DNA of 30,253 nucleotides from an uncultured Eubacteriales bacterium (GTDB lineage Bacteria > Bacillota > Clostridia > Oscillospirales > CAG-272). Location: NCBI GenBank assembly GCA_934446065.1, contig CAKSDP010000023.1:1-30253 (forward strand), in the 5' to 3' direction. The position numbers and the translations under genes were made by a program. Below, piece after piece: positions 24,015-30,253 of the stretch; position 1 is the first letter of the stretch; each line of letters opens with the position of its first letter. Below the pieces are notes generated by a model, which made no database searches, was not told the DNA's origin, and saw only the letters and a program-made list of their open reading frames with translations.

Positions 24015-26729
24015 TTATCTCTCGACTTCTTCCATAATGAACGCCTCGAGAATGTCGCCCTCGTGAATGTCGTTGTACTTTTCAAGACCGATACCGCATT
24101 CGTATCCCTGCGCAACCTCGCGCGCATCATCCTTGAAACGCTTGAGCGAAGAGATCTTGTCCTCGAAGATCACAACACCGTCGCGAACTATGCGGATCTG
24201 CGAGTTTCTTGTCACCTTGCCGTCCTGTACGTAGGAACCGGCGATCGTGCCGACGTTCGGTACGTGAATCGTCTGACGAACCTCCGCGTGACCGAGCAGA
24301 ACCTCCGTAAACTTCGGCGCAAGAAGTCCCTTCATCGCCGCAGTGATCTCCTCAATGCACTCGTAAATAATGCGGTACGTCCGGATGTCCACCTTCTGCC
24401 TCTCAGCAGAATCAAGCGCAGCCTTGTCGGGACGAACGTTGAATCCGACGATGATCGCGTTCGACGCCGCCGCAAACATAACGTCTCCCTCGGTGATGCC
24501 GCCCGCCGCAGAGTGGATCACACGCACGTGAACTTCTTCGTTCGACAGCTTCTCAAGAGACTGCTTGACCGCCTCGGCGGAACCGTCAACGTCCGCCTTA
24601 ACGATAATGTTAAGCTCCTTTACGCCTTCGCTGATCTGTGCAAACAGATCGTTCAGGCTGACCTTTGCATTCGCCGTGAATACTTCTTCCTTCGCGGCAG
24701 TGCGGCGCTGCTCGGCAAGAGTGCGCGCCATTCTCTCGTCCTCAACTGCGTTGAACTCATCACCCGCAGCCGGAACCTCGGAAAGTCCGATGATCTCGAC
24801 CGGCACGGAGGGACCTGCCTCGTCAAGCTTTCTGCCCTTGTCGTCGCGCATAGCACGAACACGTCCGACGGACGTTCCCGCGATAACGATATCGCCGCTC
24901 TTCAGCGTGCCGTTCTGCACGAGAACTGTCGCAACGGGACCGCGACCGCGATCCAGCTTTGCCTCGATAACAGTTCCCTTTGCGCGGCGGTTCGGGTTCG
25001 CACGCAGATCCTTCATCTCGGCGATGAGCAGAACAGACTCAAGCAGATTGTCGATTCCGTTTCCGGTCACGGCAGATACGGGAACGCACATGACGTCGCC
25101 GCCCCACTCCTCGGGAATAAGGTCATATTTAGTAAGATCGGACTTGATCGCCTCGGGGTTTGCGCCGGGCTTATCCATCTTGTTGATCGCTACAATAATA
25201 TCGACTCCGGCCTCTTTTGCGTGGTTTATCGCCTCGACCGTCTGAGGCATGATACCGTCATCGGCAGCCACAACGAGGATCGCAACGTCCGTCGCCTGCG
25301 CTCCGCGCGCACGCATTGCCGTAAACGCCTCATGGCCGGGGGTGTCGAGGAATGTAATGTCCTGCCCGTTGATGCGCACACGGTACGCACCGATGTGCTG
25401 CGTGATTCCGCCTGCCTCGCCCTCGGTAACGTTGGTGTGACGTATGCGGTCGAGCAGCGAGGTCTTACCGTGGTCAACGTGACCCATTACGCAGACGACC
25501 GGCGGGCGGGAAACAAGGTTCTCGTCCTTGTCCTCCTCCTCGTTGAACAGCTTCTCCTCGATGGTTACGACGACCTCCTTCTCGGCGATCGCGCCAAGCT
25601 CATCGGCAACGAGGTACGCGGTATCGTAATCTATGGTCTGGTTTACGGTGACGAGCATACCCATCTGCATCAGGCGCTTCACCACCTCGGCGGCAGTCAC
25701 CTTGAGGCGCGATGCCAGCTCGGACACGGTGATCTCCTCGGGGATCGTGATCTTCAGCGGCTTGTGCTTTGCCTTCTCCGCATTCTCGCGGCGCATCTTC
25801 TCCATCGCTGCCTGCTCTTTATTACGGTTGCGACCGTAATCGCGGTTGTTGTTCTGCTTCTTCAGCTTCTGCTTGGTCGATACGGAATCATAGGTATCGC
25901 CGCTGAACTTCTCGAGCTTCTCGTCGTATTTCGCGAGGTTGACGTTTCCGCCTCCGCGCGTATCGACAACACGGGTGTTGCCCGTGCGCTTGCGCTCACT
26001 TACGGGAGCCGCGGGCTTCTGCTTTCTCGCACCCTGCATACCCTGATTCTGAATATTCATAGCGACGCTGCGGGGAGTCTGCACAGACTGATTCTGCGGG
26101 CGCTGAGTCTGCGAGAACTGCACGGACGGCGTGCCTGCCGGATGCAGGATGTCACGCGCACTCTTTTGTGCTGGCTTCTTCTGTGCGGGAGCCTCCGGCT
26201 TCTTAGCCTCCGGCTTCTTCTGCGCCGGCTTCTCCTCACGGCGGTCGCCCGTCCGATCAAAGCGCTTTGCACGTGCTTCAGCCTCTGCCTTGGCTTTTGC
26301 TTCGGCTTCGGCTTTCGCCTTCGCTTCCGCTTCTGCCTTAGCCTTGGCTGCTGCTTCAGCCTCGGCTTTTGCCTTTGCCTCCGCTTCTGCTTTGGCTTTC
26401 GCTTCAGCCTCTGCCTTGGCTTTTGCCTCGGCTTCGGCTTTCACCTTTGCCTCCGCTTCAGCCTTGACTCTCGCCTCAGCTTCCTCCTTCATTTCACGAA
26501 GGCGGGGGGAGTCGATCGCAGTCTTGCCGGAGAGGAAGCTGTCTATACTTGCAAGCTCATTATTTTTCGTGATATAGTCAAGGAACAGATTGAATTCCTC
26601 CGGCTCAAGGCTCGCAGAGGTAGACTTTTGCCCTATGCCGGCGTCCGCCAGAAGCGCAAGCAGATCCTTGCTCTTCATGCCGAAGTCCTTTGAAAGTTGA
26701 TTTACGCGGAACATTGGTGTTTGTGACAT
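24015..26729 (-). CDS. infB: Translation initiation factor IF-2
   Basis: The 904-residue GTPase brings initiator tRNA to the small ribosomal subunit. Its N-terminal IF2N domain (FRVNQLSKDFGMKSKDLL) is followed at about 80-152 by a low-complexity Ala/Glu/Lys coiled coil built on AEAEAKAK units, then a basic Gln/Pro-rich linker and a second IF2N (ITVSELASRLKVTAAEVVKRLM). The GTPase domain follows: GHVDHGKTS near 415, DTPGHEAF and NKMD. C-terminal beta-barrel and initiator-tRNA-binding domains complete it. It is the last gene of the rimP-nusA-ylxR-ylxQ-infB operon. A 158-nt spacer with a hairpin separates it from ylxQ. The ribosome site (AAAGG, 13 nt before the ATG) is distant. rbfA, often next, is not here. 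Confidence 0.97.
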   Translation of the reverse strand: MSQTPMFRVNQLSKDFGMKSKDLLALLADAGIGQKSTSASLEPEEFNLFLDYITKNNELASIDSFLSGKTAIDSPRLREMKEEAEARVKAEAEAKVKAEAEAKAKAEAEAKAKAEAEAKAKAEAEAAAKAKAEAEAKAKAEAEAKAKAEAEARAKRFDRTGDRREEKPAQKKPEAKKPEAPAQKKPAQKSARDILHPAGTPSVQFSQTQRPQNQSVQTPRSVAMNIQNQGMQGARKQKPAAPVSERKRTGNTRVVDTRGGGNVNLAKYDEKLEKFSGDTYDSVSTKQKLKKQNNNRDYGRNRNKEQAAMEKMRRENAEKAKHKPLKITIPEEITVSELASRLKVTAAEVVKRLMQMGMLVTVNQTIDYDTAYLVADELGAIAEKEVVVTIEEKLFNEEEDKDENLVSRPPVVCVMGHVDHGKTSLLDRIRHTNVTEGEAGGITQHIGAYRVRINGQDITFLDTPGHEAFTAMRARGAQATDVAILVVAADDGIMPQTVEAINHAKEAGVDIIVAINKMDKPGANPEAIKSDLTKYDLIPEEWGGDVMCVPVSAVTGNGIDNLLESVLLIAEMKDLRANPNRRAKGTVIEAKLDRGRGPVATVLVQNGTLKSGDIVIAGTSVGRVRAMRDDKGRKLDEAGPSVPVEIIGLSEVPAAGDEFNAVEDERMARTLAEQRRTAAKEEVFTANAKVSLNDLFAQISEGVKELNIIVKADVDGSAEAVKQSLEKLSNEEVHVRVIHSAAGGITEGDVMFAAASNAIIVGFNVRPDKAALDSAERQKVDIRTYRIIYECIEEITAAMKGLLAPKFTEVLLGHAEVRQTIHVPNVGTIAGSYVQDGKVTRNSQIRIVRDGVVIFEDKISSLKRFKDDAREVAQGYECGIGLEKYNDIHEGDILEAFIMEEVER

Positions 26730-26759
26730 TTACTGTACCATGCCTTTCTTCAACATTGC

Positions 26760-26789
26760 GAGTTTTGTGTAAAGCGAAGCACAAAACTC
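26760..26789 (-). promoter_or_regulatory. Hairpin in the infB leader
   Basis: Perfect 10-bp arms GAGTTTTGTG and CACAAAACTC flank a 10-nt loop, about 30 nt upstream of the infB start. No T-run follows, so it looks like an RNA structural element, not a terminator. Confidence 0.5.
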
Positions 26790-26887
26790 AGTTTGGAAAA
26801 CTATCCGTTCTTCAAGCCTGCGGCAGCGGCAGCGATGTTGTGTGCTCAATCTTACTCTATTATAATTATACTTATCGGGGAGAGATT

Positions 26888-27241
26888 TTATTTATCCCCG
26901 AACGTCAGCCGCACGATCTCGGATGCGATAGACTGATCCGTGGGAGCTGCCGCCATCGTCGCGCCGCCCTTTCCCAGAAGATCGGCAAGCTCTGCTCCGG
27001 TAAGCTTTGTTCTTACCGCGCGAACGCCGTGGCTGCGGCATTTATCGGTGAGCTGCTTTAACGTGCGTTCCGACGCATCGGATGCGATCACCGCGACCGT
27101 CGGCGGTGTTCTCGACGTAATCTGCGCTATCACCTGTCCGGCTCCGCAGACTATTCTGCGGCTGCGCGCCGCAAAACCGAGCAGTTTTACCGCCTGTTCG
27201 GTCGCCTCCGGCAAGCTCTCCGGGGCTTCTTCATTCCTCAT
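26888..27241 (-). CDS. ylxQ: L7Ae-family RNA-binding protein (YlxQ)
   Basis: The 117-residue protein belongs to the L7Ae/L30e fold that binds kink-turn RNA. Family segments are AVKLLGFAARSRRIVCGAGQV and TVAVIASDASERT, then DKCRSHGVRAVRTKL and ELADLLGKG. ATG 27241 lies inside the end of ylxR, an 11-nt overlap (ATGAGGAATGA), which supports coupling. The alternative longer frame reads through ylxR in another phase and is not real. It holds the usual place between ylxR and infB in Firmicutes. Confidence 0.9.
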   Translation of the reverse strand: MRNEEAPESLPEATEQAVKLLGFAARSRRIVCGAGQVIAQITSRTPPTVAVIASDASERTLKQLTDKCRSHGVRAVRTKLTGAELADLLGKGGATMAAAPTDQSIASEIVRLTFGDK

Positions 27242-27533
27242 TGTCCCGCTCCATCTTCTCGGCAAATGCGATCTCCTCGGCGAGCGCCGTGTAGATCTCA
27301 TCGGGAATCTCGCACTCGAGGCTGCGCGCAAGCTTCTTTGACTTTACCGCACGCTTCAGGCATTTATCCGACGGACATACATACGCGCCGCGCCCGGGCT
27401 TTTTGCCGGTGAAGTCGATCGACAGCTCGCCCTCAGGCGATCTTACGACGCGGATCAGCTCCTTCTTCGGGCGGCTCTCGCCGCAGCCTATGCACTGTCT
27501 CTGCGGGATCTTCTTCTGCCTTGGCTGATTCAT
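27231..27533 (-). CDS. ylxR: YlxR family protein (RnpM)
   Basis: The 100-residue protein is a YlxR-fold nucleic-acid-binding protein. Its signatures are QRQCIGCGESRPKKELIRVVR, GRGAYVCPSDKCLKRAVK and a C-terminal helix. It starts with ATGA overlapping the nusA stop by 4 nt and ends inside ylxQ. Reports in B. subtilis, as I recall, show YlxR (RnpM) binding RNase P RNA and tuning its activity. The rnpB gene lies about 12 kb away in this window. Confidence 0.92.
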   Translation of the reverse strand: MNQPRQKKIPQRQCIGCGESRPKKELIRVVRSPEGELSIDFTGKKPGRGAYVCPSDKCLKRAVKSKKLARSLECEIPDEIYTALAEEIAFAEKMERDNEE

Positions 27534-28576
27534 GACTTATACTCTGCGGGTTTTACGCCCTTGATATCAATTTTGAAACCTGTCAGCTTCGCGGCAAGCC
27601 GCGCGTTCTGACCTTCCTTACCGATCGCAAGCGAAAGCTGATCGCCGTCAACAATGACGCGTGCGCTTCTCTCGCCGTCGAACTCGACCTCCTTCACCTC
27701 GGCGGGCGAAAGAGCTGCTGCGATGTATATTTCGGGCGTCTCGGAGAAGTTCACTACATCTATCTTCTCTCCGCACAGCTCGTCAACGATGGTCTGAATT
27801 CTTGCGCCGCGGTTACCGATGCAGGCACCGACAGCATCCACGTTCTCGTCGCGGGAAAGGACGGAGATCTTCGTGCGGGAGCCTGCCTCGCGCGCGATAC
27901 CCTTGATTATCACAACGCCGTCTGCGATCTCGGGGACCTCAAGCTCGAAAAGGCGCTTGACAAGTCCGGGATGCGAACGGGAAAGTGTGACAATCGGTCC
28001 GGGAAGGCTGTCGCGTCTGACCTCGGTGATGAACACCTTTATGCGGTCGCCGACAGCGAGTGTCTCGCTGGGGATCTGCTCACTTTTCAGAAGCGTCGCC
28101 TCGCTCGTTCCGGTATCGACGACAACGTCGCCGGTGTCGGCAAGGATCTTCGTCACGACGGCAGTCACGACCTCCTCGCGGCGCTTCTCATATTCCTTTA
28201 TCATATTGGTGCGCTCCGCCTCGCGGATGCCCTGTATTATGACCTGCTTTGCGGTCTGCGCACTGATCCTGCCGAAATTCTTGGTCTTGACCTCAGTCTC
28301 AACCACACTTCCCTCGTCATAGCGGCGGCTGATCTTGCGTGCCTCCTCGACAGATATCTGCGTATCGGGGTCGGTGACCTCGGAAACAACGTCGCGGCAC
28401 TCGTATACCTTAACGTCCTTCTTCGCGGGATCGATCGCGATCCTCACGTTGCTGCGGCCCTTCTCCCTCTTGTACGCGCTGAGGAGAGCGGCCTCGACCC
28501 GCTCAAGCATATATTCCTTCGGTATTCCCCTTGTCTGCTCAAGCATATCAAGCGCGTCAAAGAATTCGGCATTCAT
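27530..28576 (-). CDS. nusA: Transcription termination/antitermination factor NusA
   Basis: The 348-residue protein binds RNA polymerase and controls pausing and termination. It has an N-terminal polymerase-binding domain (MNAEFFDALDML), an S1 domain (from about GSVVETEVKTKNFGR) and KH domains (REAGSRTKISVLSRD, VGACIGNRGARIQTIV, LAIGKEGQNARLAA). The C-terminal acidic repeats of E. coli NusA are absent, as in Firmicutes. I chose ATG 28576 because the family begins there; an in-frame ATG at 28615 has no ribosome site and would add four successive ATA codons. A competing 13-codon frame overlaps this start (see findings). It lies about 90 nt after rimP. Confidence 0.95.
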   Translation of the reverse strand: MNAEFFDALDMLEQTRGIPKEYMLERVEAALLSAYKREKGRSNVRIAIDPAKKDVKVYECRDVVSEVTDPDTQISVEEARKISRRYDEGSVVETEVKTKNFGRISAQTAKQVIIQGIREAERTNMIKEYEKRREEVVTAVVTKILADTGDVVVDTGTSEATLLKSEQIPSETLAVGDRIKVFITEVRRDSLPGPIVTLSRSHPGLVKRLFELEVPEIADGVVIIKGIAREAGSRTKISVLSRDENVDAVGACIGNRGARIQTIVDELCGEKIDVVNFSETPEIYIAAALSPAEVKEVEFDGERSARVIVDGDQLSLAIGKEGQNARLAAKLTGFKIDIKGVKPAEYKS

Positions 28577-28596
28577 TATTATTATTATCCGTCGGC
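28555..28596 (-). other. Short open frame overlapping the nusA start
   Basis: A frame beginning ATGCCGACGGAT at 28596 encodes MPTDNNNNECRIL and stops at TGA inside codons 6-7 of nusA. AAAGGA lies 8 nt before its ATG, better than anything before the nusA ATG. It may set up coupled re-initiation. No homology was tested. Confidence 0.4.
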
Positions 28597-28666
28597 ATTG
28601 CTGCCGTCCTTTCATTTTTTTAATGATTTATTTATAATGGTAGATCGCGTGTTTTACGTATCCGGA

Positions 28667-29140
28667 TCAGAAATCGTAAACTGTCTTTACGCGGGCAAGC
28701 TTATCCCGCCCGAGCGTCAGCGTCTCGTCTCCGACAGAGAATGTAACGCTGTCGTCATCCGACGATGCGAGGATCGCACAAAATGCCTTTACGCCGTCGA
28801 TCGGCGCGTAAAGCTTCACCTCGACCTCGCTTCCCTGCATTGCGCGGAAATGCTCCGGTCTTGTAAGCGTGCGCTCGATTCCGGGAGAGGACACCTCAAG
28901 CCTGTACGACGACTCGATCGGATCAGCCTCGTCGAGCAGCGGATCGATCGCACGGTGGAAGCGCTCGCAGTCGTCGATGCCGACGCCGCCGTCTTTGTCA
29001 ATTGTGATCCGCAGAACCATATCCGCGCCCTCGCGCACGAACTCCACATCCCACAGGATGAGCGACTGCTCGGCGATAAGCGGTTCGCAAAGCTCCCGAA
29101 CCACACCCGCGACGCCGCGCGGCTTTTTGTTTTGCTCCAT
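28667..29140 (-). CDS. rimP: Ribosome maturation factor RimP
   Basis: The 157-residue protein helps mature the 30S subunit. It has the N-terminal alpha/beta domain (LWDVEFVREGADMVLRITID, ending with YRLEVSSPGIERTL) and a C-terminal SH3-like beta barrel. AGGGG lies before the ATG. It is the first gene of the operon and follows a structured leader of about 105 nt. Confidence 0.95.
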   Translation of the reverse strand: MEQNKKPRGVAGVVRELCEPLIAEQSLILWDVEFVREGADMVLRITIDKDGGVGIDDCERFHRAIDPLLDEADPIESSYRLEVSSPGIERTLTRPEHFRAMQGSEVEVKLYAPIDGVKAFCAILASSDDDSVTFSVGDETLTLGRDKLARVKTVYDF

Positions 29141-29191
29141 AATTCCCCTGCCTTTCGACGGATACCGTCAGACGGGGCGTTTGCCCCTTTC

Positions 29192-29222
29192 AGTAAAACA
29201 AAGAGTGGGCAGCACCCACTCT
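29192..29222 (-). promoter_or_regulatory. Terminator-like hairpin in the rimP operon leader (attenuator)
   Basis: On the minus strand AGAGTGGG and CCCACTCT form an 8-bp stem with a 5-nt loop, followed by TTGTTTTAC, an interrupted U-tract. It lies between the promoter and rimP. The same leader has GGGGC/GCCCC and GACGG/CCGTC hairpins further on, nearer rimP. Confidence 0.65.
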
Positions 29223-29252
29223 CCTTAATACACTATACATTTTACTATAAAT

Positions 29253-29281
29253 AGTATATCACGTCCCGATTCATTTTGCAA
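29253..29281 (-). promoter_or_regulatory. Sigma-A promoter of the rimP-nusA-infB operon
   Basis: On the minus strand the -35 is TTGCAA (29281-29276) and the -10 is TATACT (29258-29253), 17 nt apart. The start is near 29246. Confidence 0.8.
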
Positions 29282-29380
29282 TAGCTTTTGAGAAATTTTT
29301 TACAGAAATTACGTCGAATAACAGCGGCAGCTGCGGCAAATAATCAGTAGAGAACAAATCAAACGAAAACGGGGGCAAAA

Positions 29381-30112
29381 ATGGCAAACGACAAGGACAG
29401 AAAAAACGACGCTCCGTCTGCCGAAAACGATCAGTTTGAATATATCGAAAAAAGCGGCAGCGTAATGGCGCGCGGGCGTAGTGAGACGGTGCACTGTCTG
29501 ACGATAATCGGGCAGATCGAGGGACATTTCATCCTCGGCGAGGGACAGAAGGCGACGAAATACGAGCACATTATTCCGCTGCTCGTCTCAATCGAGGAGG
29601 ATCCCGAGATCGACGGAATGCTGATGGTGCTGAACACTATGGGCGGCGATGTCGAGGCGGGACTCGCGATCGCAGAGATGGTCGCCGGGATGACTAAGCC
29701 GACCGTGTCGCTCGTGCTCGGCGGCGGACATTCGATCGGCGTTCCGCTCGCGGTATCGGCAAAGCGATCGTTCATCGTGCCGTCAGCGACGATGACCATT
29801 CATCCGGTGCGCATGAGCGGGACCGTCGTCGGCACGCCTCAGACGTACTATTATTTTGAGCAGATGCAGGACAGGATCGTAAATTTCGTGACCAAAAACT
29901 CCGGCGTGAGCGAGGAGGCGTTCAGAAATATGCTTATGCGAACCGATCAGATCGCAACTGACACCGGCTCGCTCATCGACGGGATCGAAGCAACGCGCTG
30001 CGGACTCATCGACGAGATCGGCAGCCTTTCAGATGCGCTTGCAGCGCTCCGACGGATGATCGGAGAGAAAAAGGACGCCGCGCCCGACGAGGGCAGACCG
30101 ATCGAAAAATAG
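29381..30112 (+). CDS. tepA: ClpP-like serine protease, TepA family
   Basis: The 243-residue protein has the ClpP fold but belongs to the TepA/YmfB branch found beside spoIIIE/ftsK in Firmicutes. Candidate catalytic residues are Ser118 (LGGGHSIGVPLA) and His141 (TIHPVRMSG). The long N-terminus (about 1-40) and the text EGHFILGEGQKATKYEHIIPLL are typical of TepA. Bacillus TepA was linked to protein translocation and spore small-protein degradation; the role here is inferred. A run of G (ACGGGGG) lies before ATG 29381. It is divergent from rimP. The next plus-strand feature is a tRNA promoter 4 nt after the stop. Confidence 0.9.
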   Translation: MANDKDRKNDAPSAENDQFEYIEKSGSVMARGRSETVHCLTIIGQIEGHFILGEGQKATKYEHIIPLLVSIEEDPEIDGMLMVLNTMGGDVEAGLAIAEMVAGMTKPTVSLVLGGGHSIGVPLAVSAKRSFIVPSATMTIHPVRMSGTVVGTPQTYYYFEQMQDRIVNFVTKNSGVSEEAFRNMLMRTDQIATDTGSLIDGIEATRCGLIDEIGSLSDALAALRRMIGEKKDAAPDEGRPIEK

Positions 30113-30115
30113 GTC

Positions 30116-30144
30116 TTGCAAAAACCGGCGGAATGTGGTAGAAT
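30116..30144 (+). promoter_or_regulatory. Promoter for the tRNA-Leu remnant
   Basis: TTGCAA (30116-30121), 17 nt, then TAGAAT (30139-30144) with an extended TGG. The start near 30151 is about 10 nt before the tRNA 5' end. Confidence 0.7.
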
Positions 30145-30160
30145 ACTGTTATCACATTTC

Positions 30161-30205
30161 GCCGGTGTGATGGAACTGGCAGACGTGCTGGACTCAAAAT
30201 CTACT
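30161..30205 (+). tRNA. 5' half of tRNA-Leu(CAA), interrupted after the anticodon
   Basis: The sequence has a 7-nt acceptor 5' strand (GCCGGTG), a D arm ending GGCAGACGT and an anticodon loop CTCAAAA (30193-30199) with anticodon CAA. The anticodon stem pairs only partly (CTGGA with TCTAC). After it there is no variable arm, no T arm and no 3' CACCGGC. Following text (ACTTCGCCG, CCTTG-ATTTTA-CAAGG) is unrelated. This is a truncated gene or an attachment-site junction. Confidence 0.65.
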
Positions 30206-30253
30206 TCGCCGTTTCATACCACCGTTCCGTAAACCCTTGATTTTACAAGGCTT

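Noticed and set aside
26277..26495. CRISPR-like short repeats
   Set aside because: The repeats have no unique spacers; they are in-frame codons for the Ala/Glu/Lys coiled coil of IF-2.
24063..26693. An 876-codon open frame antisense to infB
   Set aside because: It mirrors the GC-rich codon use of infB, has no recognisable domain or ribosome site, and the opposite strand encodes a complete IF-2.
29276..29330. Promoter for tepA using plus-strand TTGCAA at 29276
   Set aside because: TTGCAA is its own inverse complement and is already the -35 of the rimP promoter. The spaced plus-strand hexamer (TTTACA) is not a -10.

Overview
The window looks like chromosomal DNA from a GC-rich member of the Clostridia, possibly Oscillospirales or a relative. 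The evidence is sigma-A promoters with an almost invariant 17-nt spacer, strong AGGAGG-type ribosome sites, an LtaS-type polyglycerol-phosphate synthase, a TepA-like ClpP paralogue, an SPFH/ribbon-helix-helix gene pair, three lipoproteins and a Firmicutes-type rimP-nusA-ylxR-ylxQ-infB operon. The exact taxon cannot be named from the sequence alone.

Layout. Positions 163-3155 (+) hold an RsuA-type pseudouridine synthase and the transcription accessory protein Tex. A small lipoprotein with nine 27-bp repeats follows (3288-3881, +). A long leftward unit (10621 to 3957) encodes NAD synthetase, nicotinate phosphoribosyltransferase, glutamate 5-kinase (ProB) and a ProA-ProC fusion. The last two genes encode all three dedicated enzymes from glutamate to proline. 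Two convergent lipoprotein genes (10826-13137) share a terminator region. An SPFH-domain membrane protein and a 57-residue ribbon-helix-helix protein form a small operon (13385-14572) whose promoter carries a perfect 23-bp palindrome. The RNase P RNA gene (about 14720-15077) follows, driven by a triplicated 40-bp promoter module. Next come an HD-domain protein and a three-gene cluster: a sorbitol-6-phosphate dehydrogenase-like SDR, a PHP-domain protein and a sorbose-1-phosphate reductase-like MDR. Then come ligA and an LtaS-family gene.

The right third holds a duplicated, roughly 143-bp hairpin-bearing repeat (23645-23961). The leftward translation/transcription operon rimP-nusA-ylxR-ylxQ-infB (29140 to 24015) has a leader with a terminator-like hairpin. 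A tepA-like gene follows (+). At the right edge is the 5' half of a tRNA-Leu(CAA) whose 3' half is replaced by unrelated sequence, a possible integration junction.

Most of the window is housekeeping. I found no obvious defence system, CRISPR array or intact mobile element. The most unusual points are the ProA-ProC fusion, the tandem rnpB promoters, the palindrome at the SPFH/RHH promoter, the SDR-PHP-MDR cluster, the rimP leader hairpin and the interrupted tRNA-Leu.
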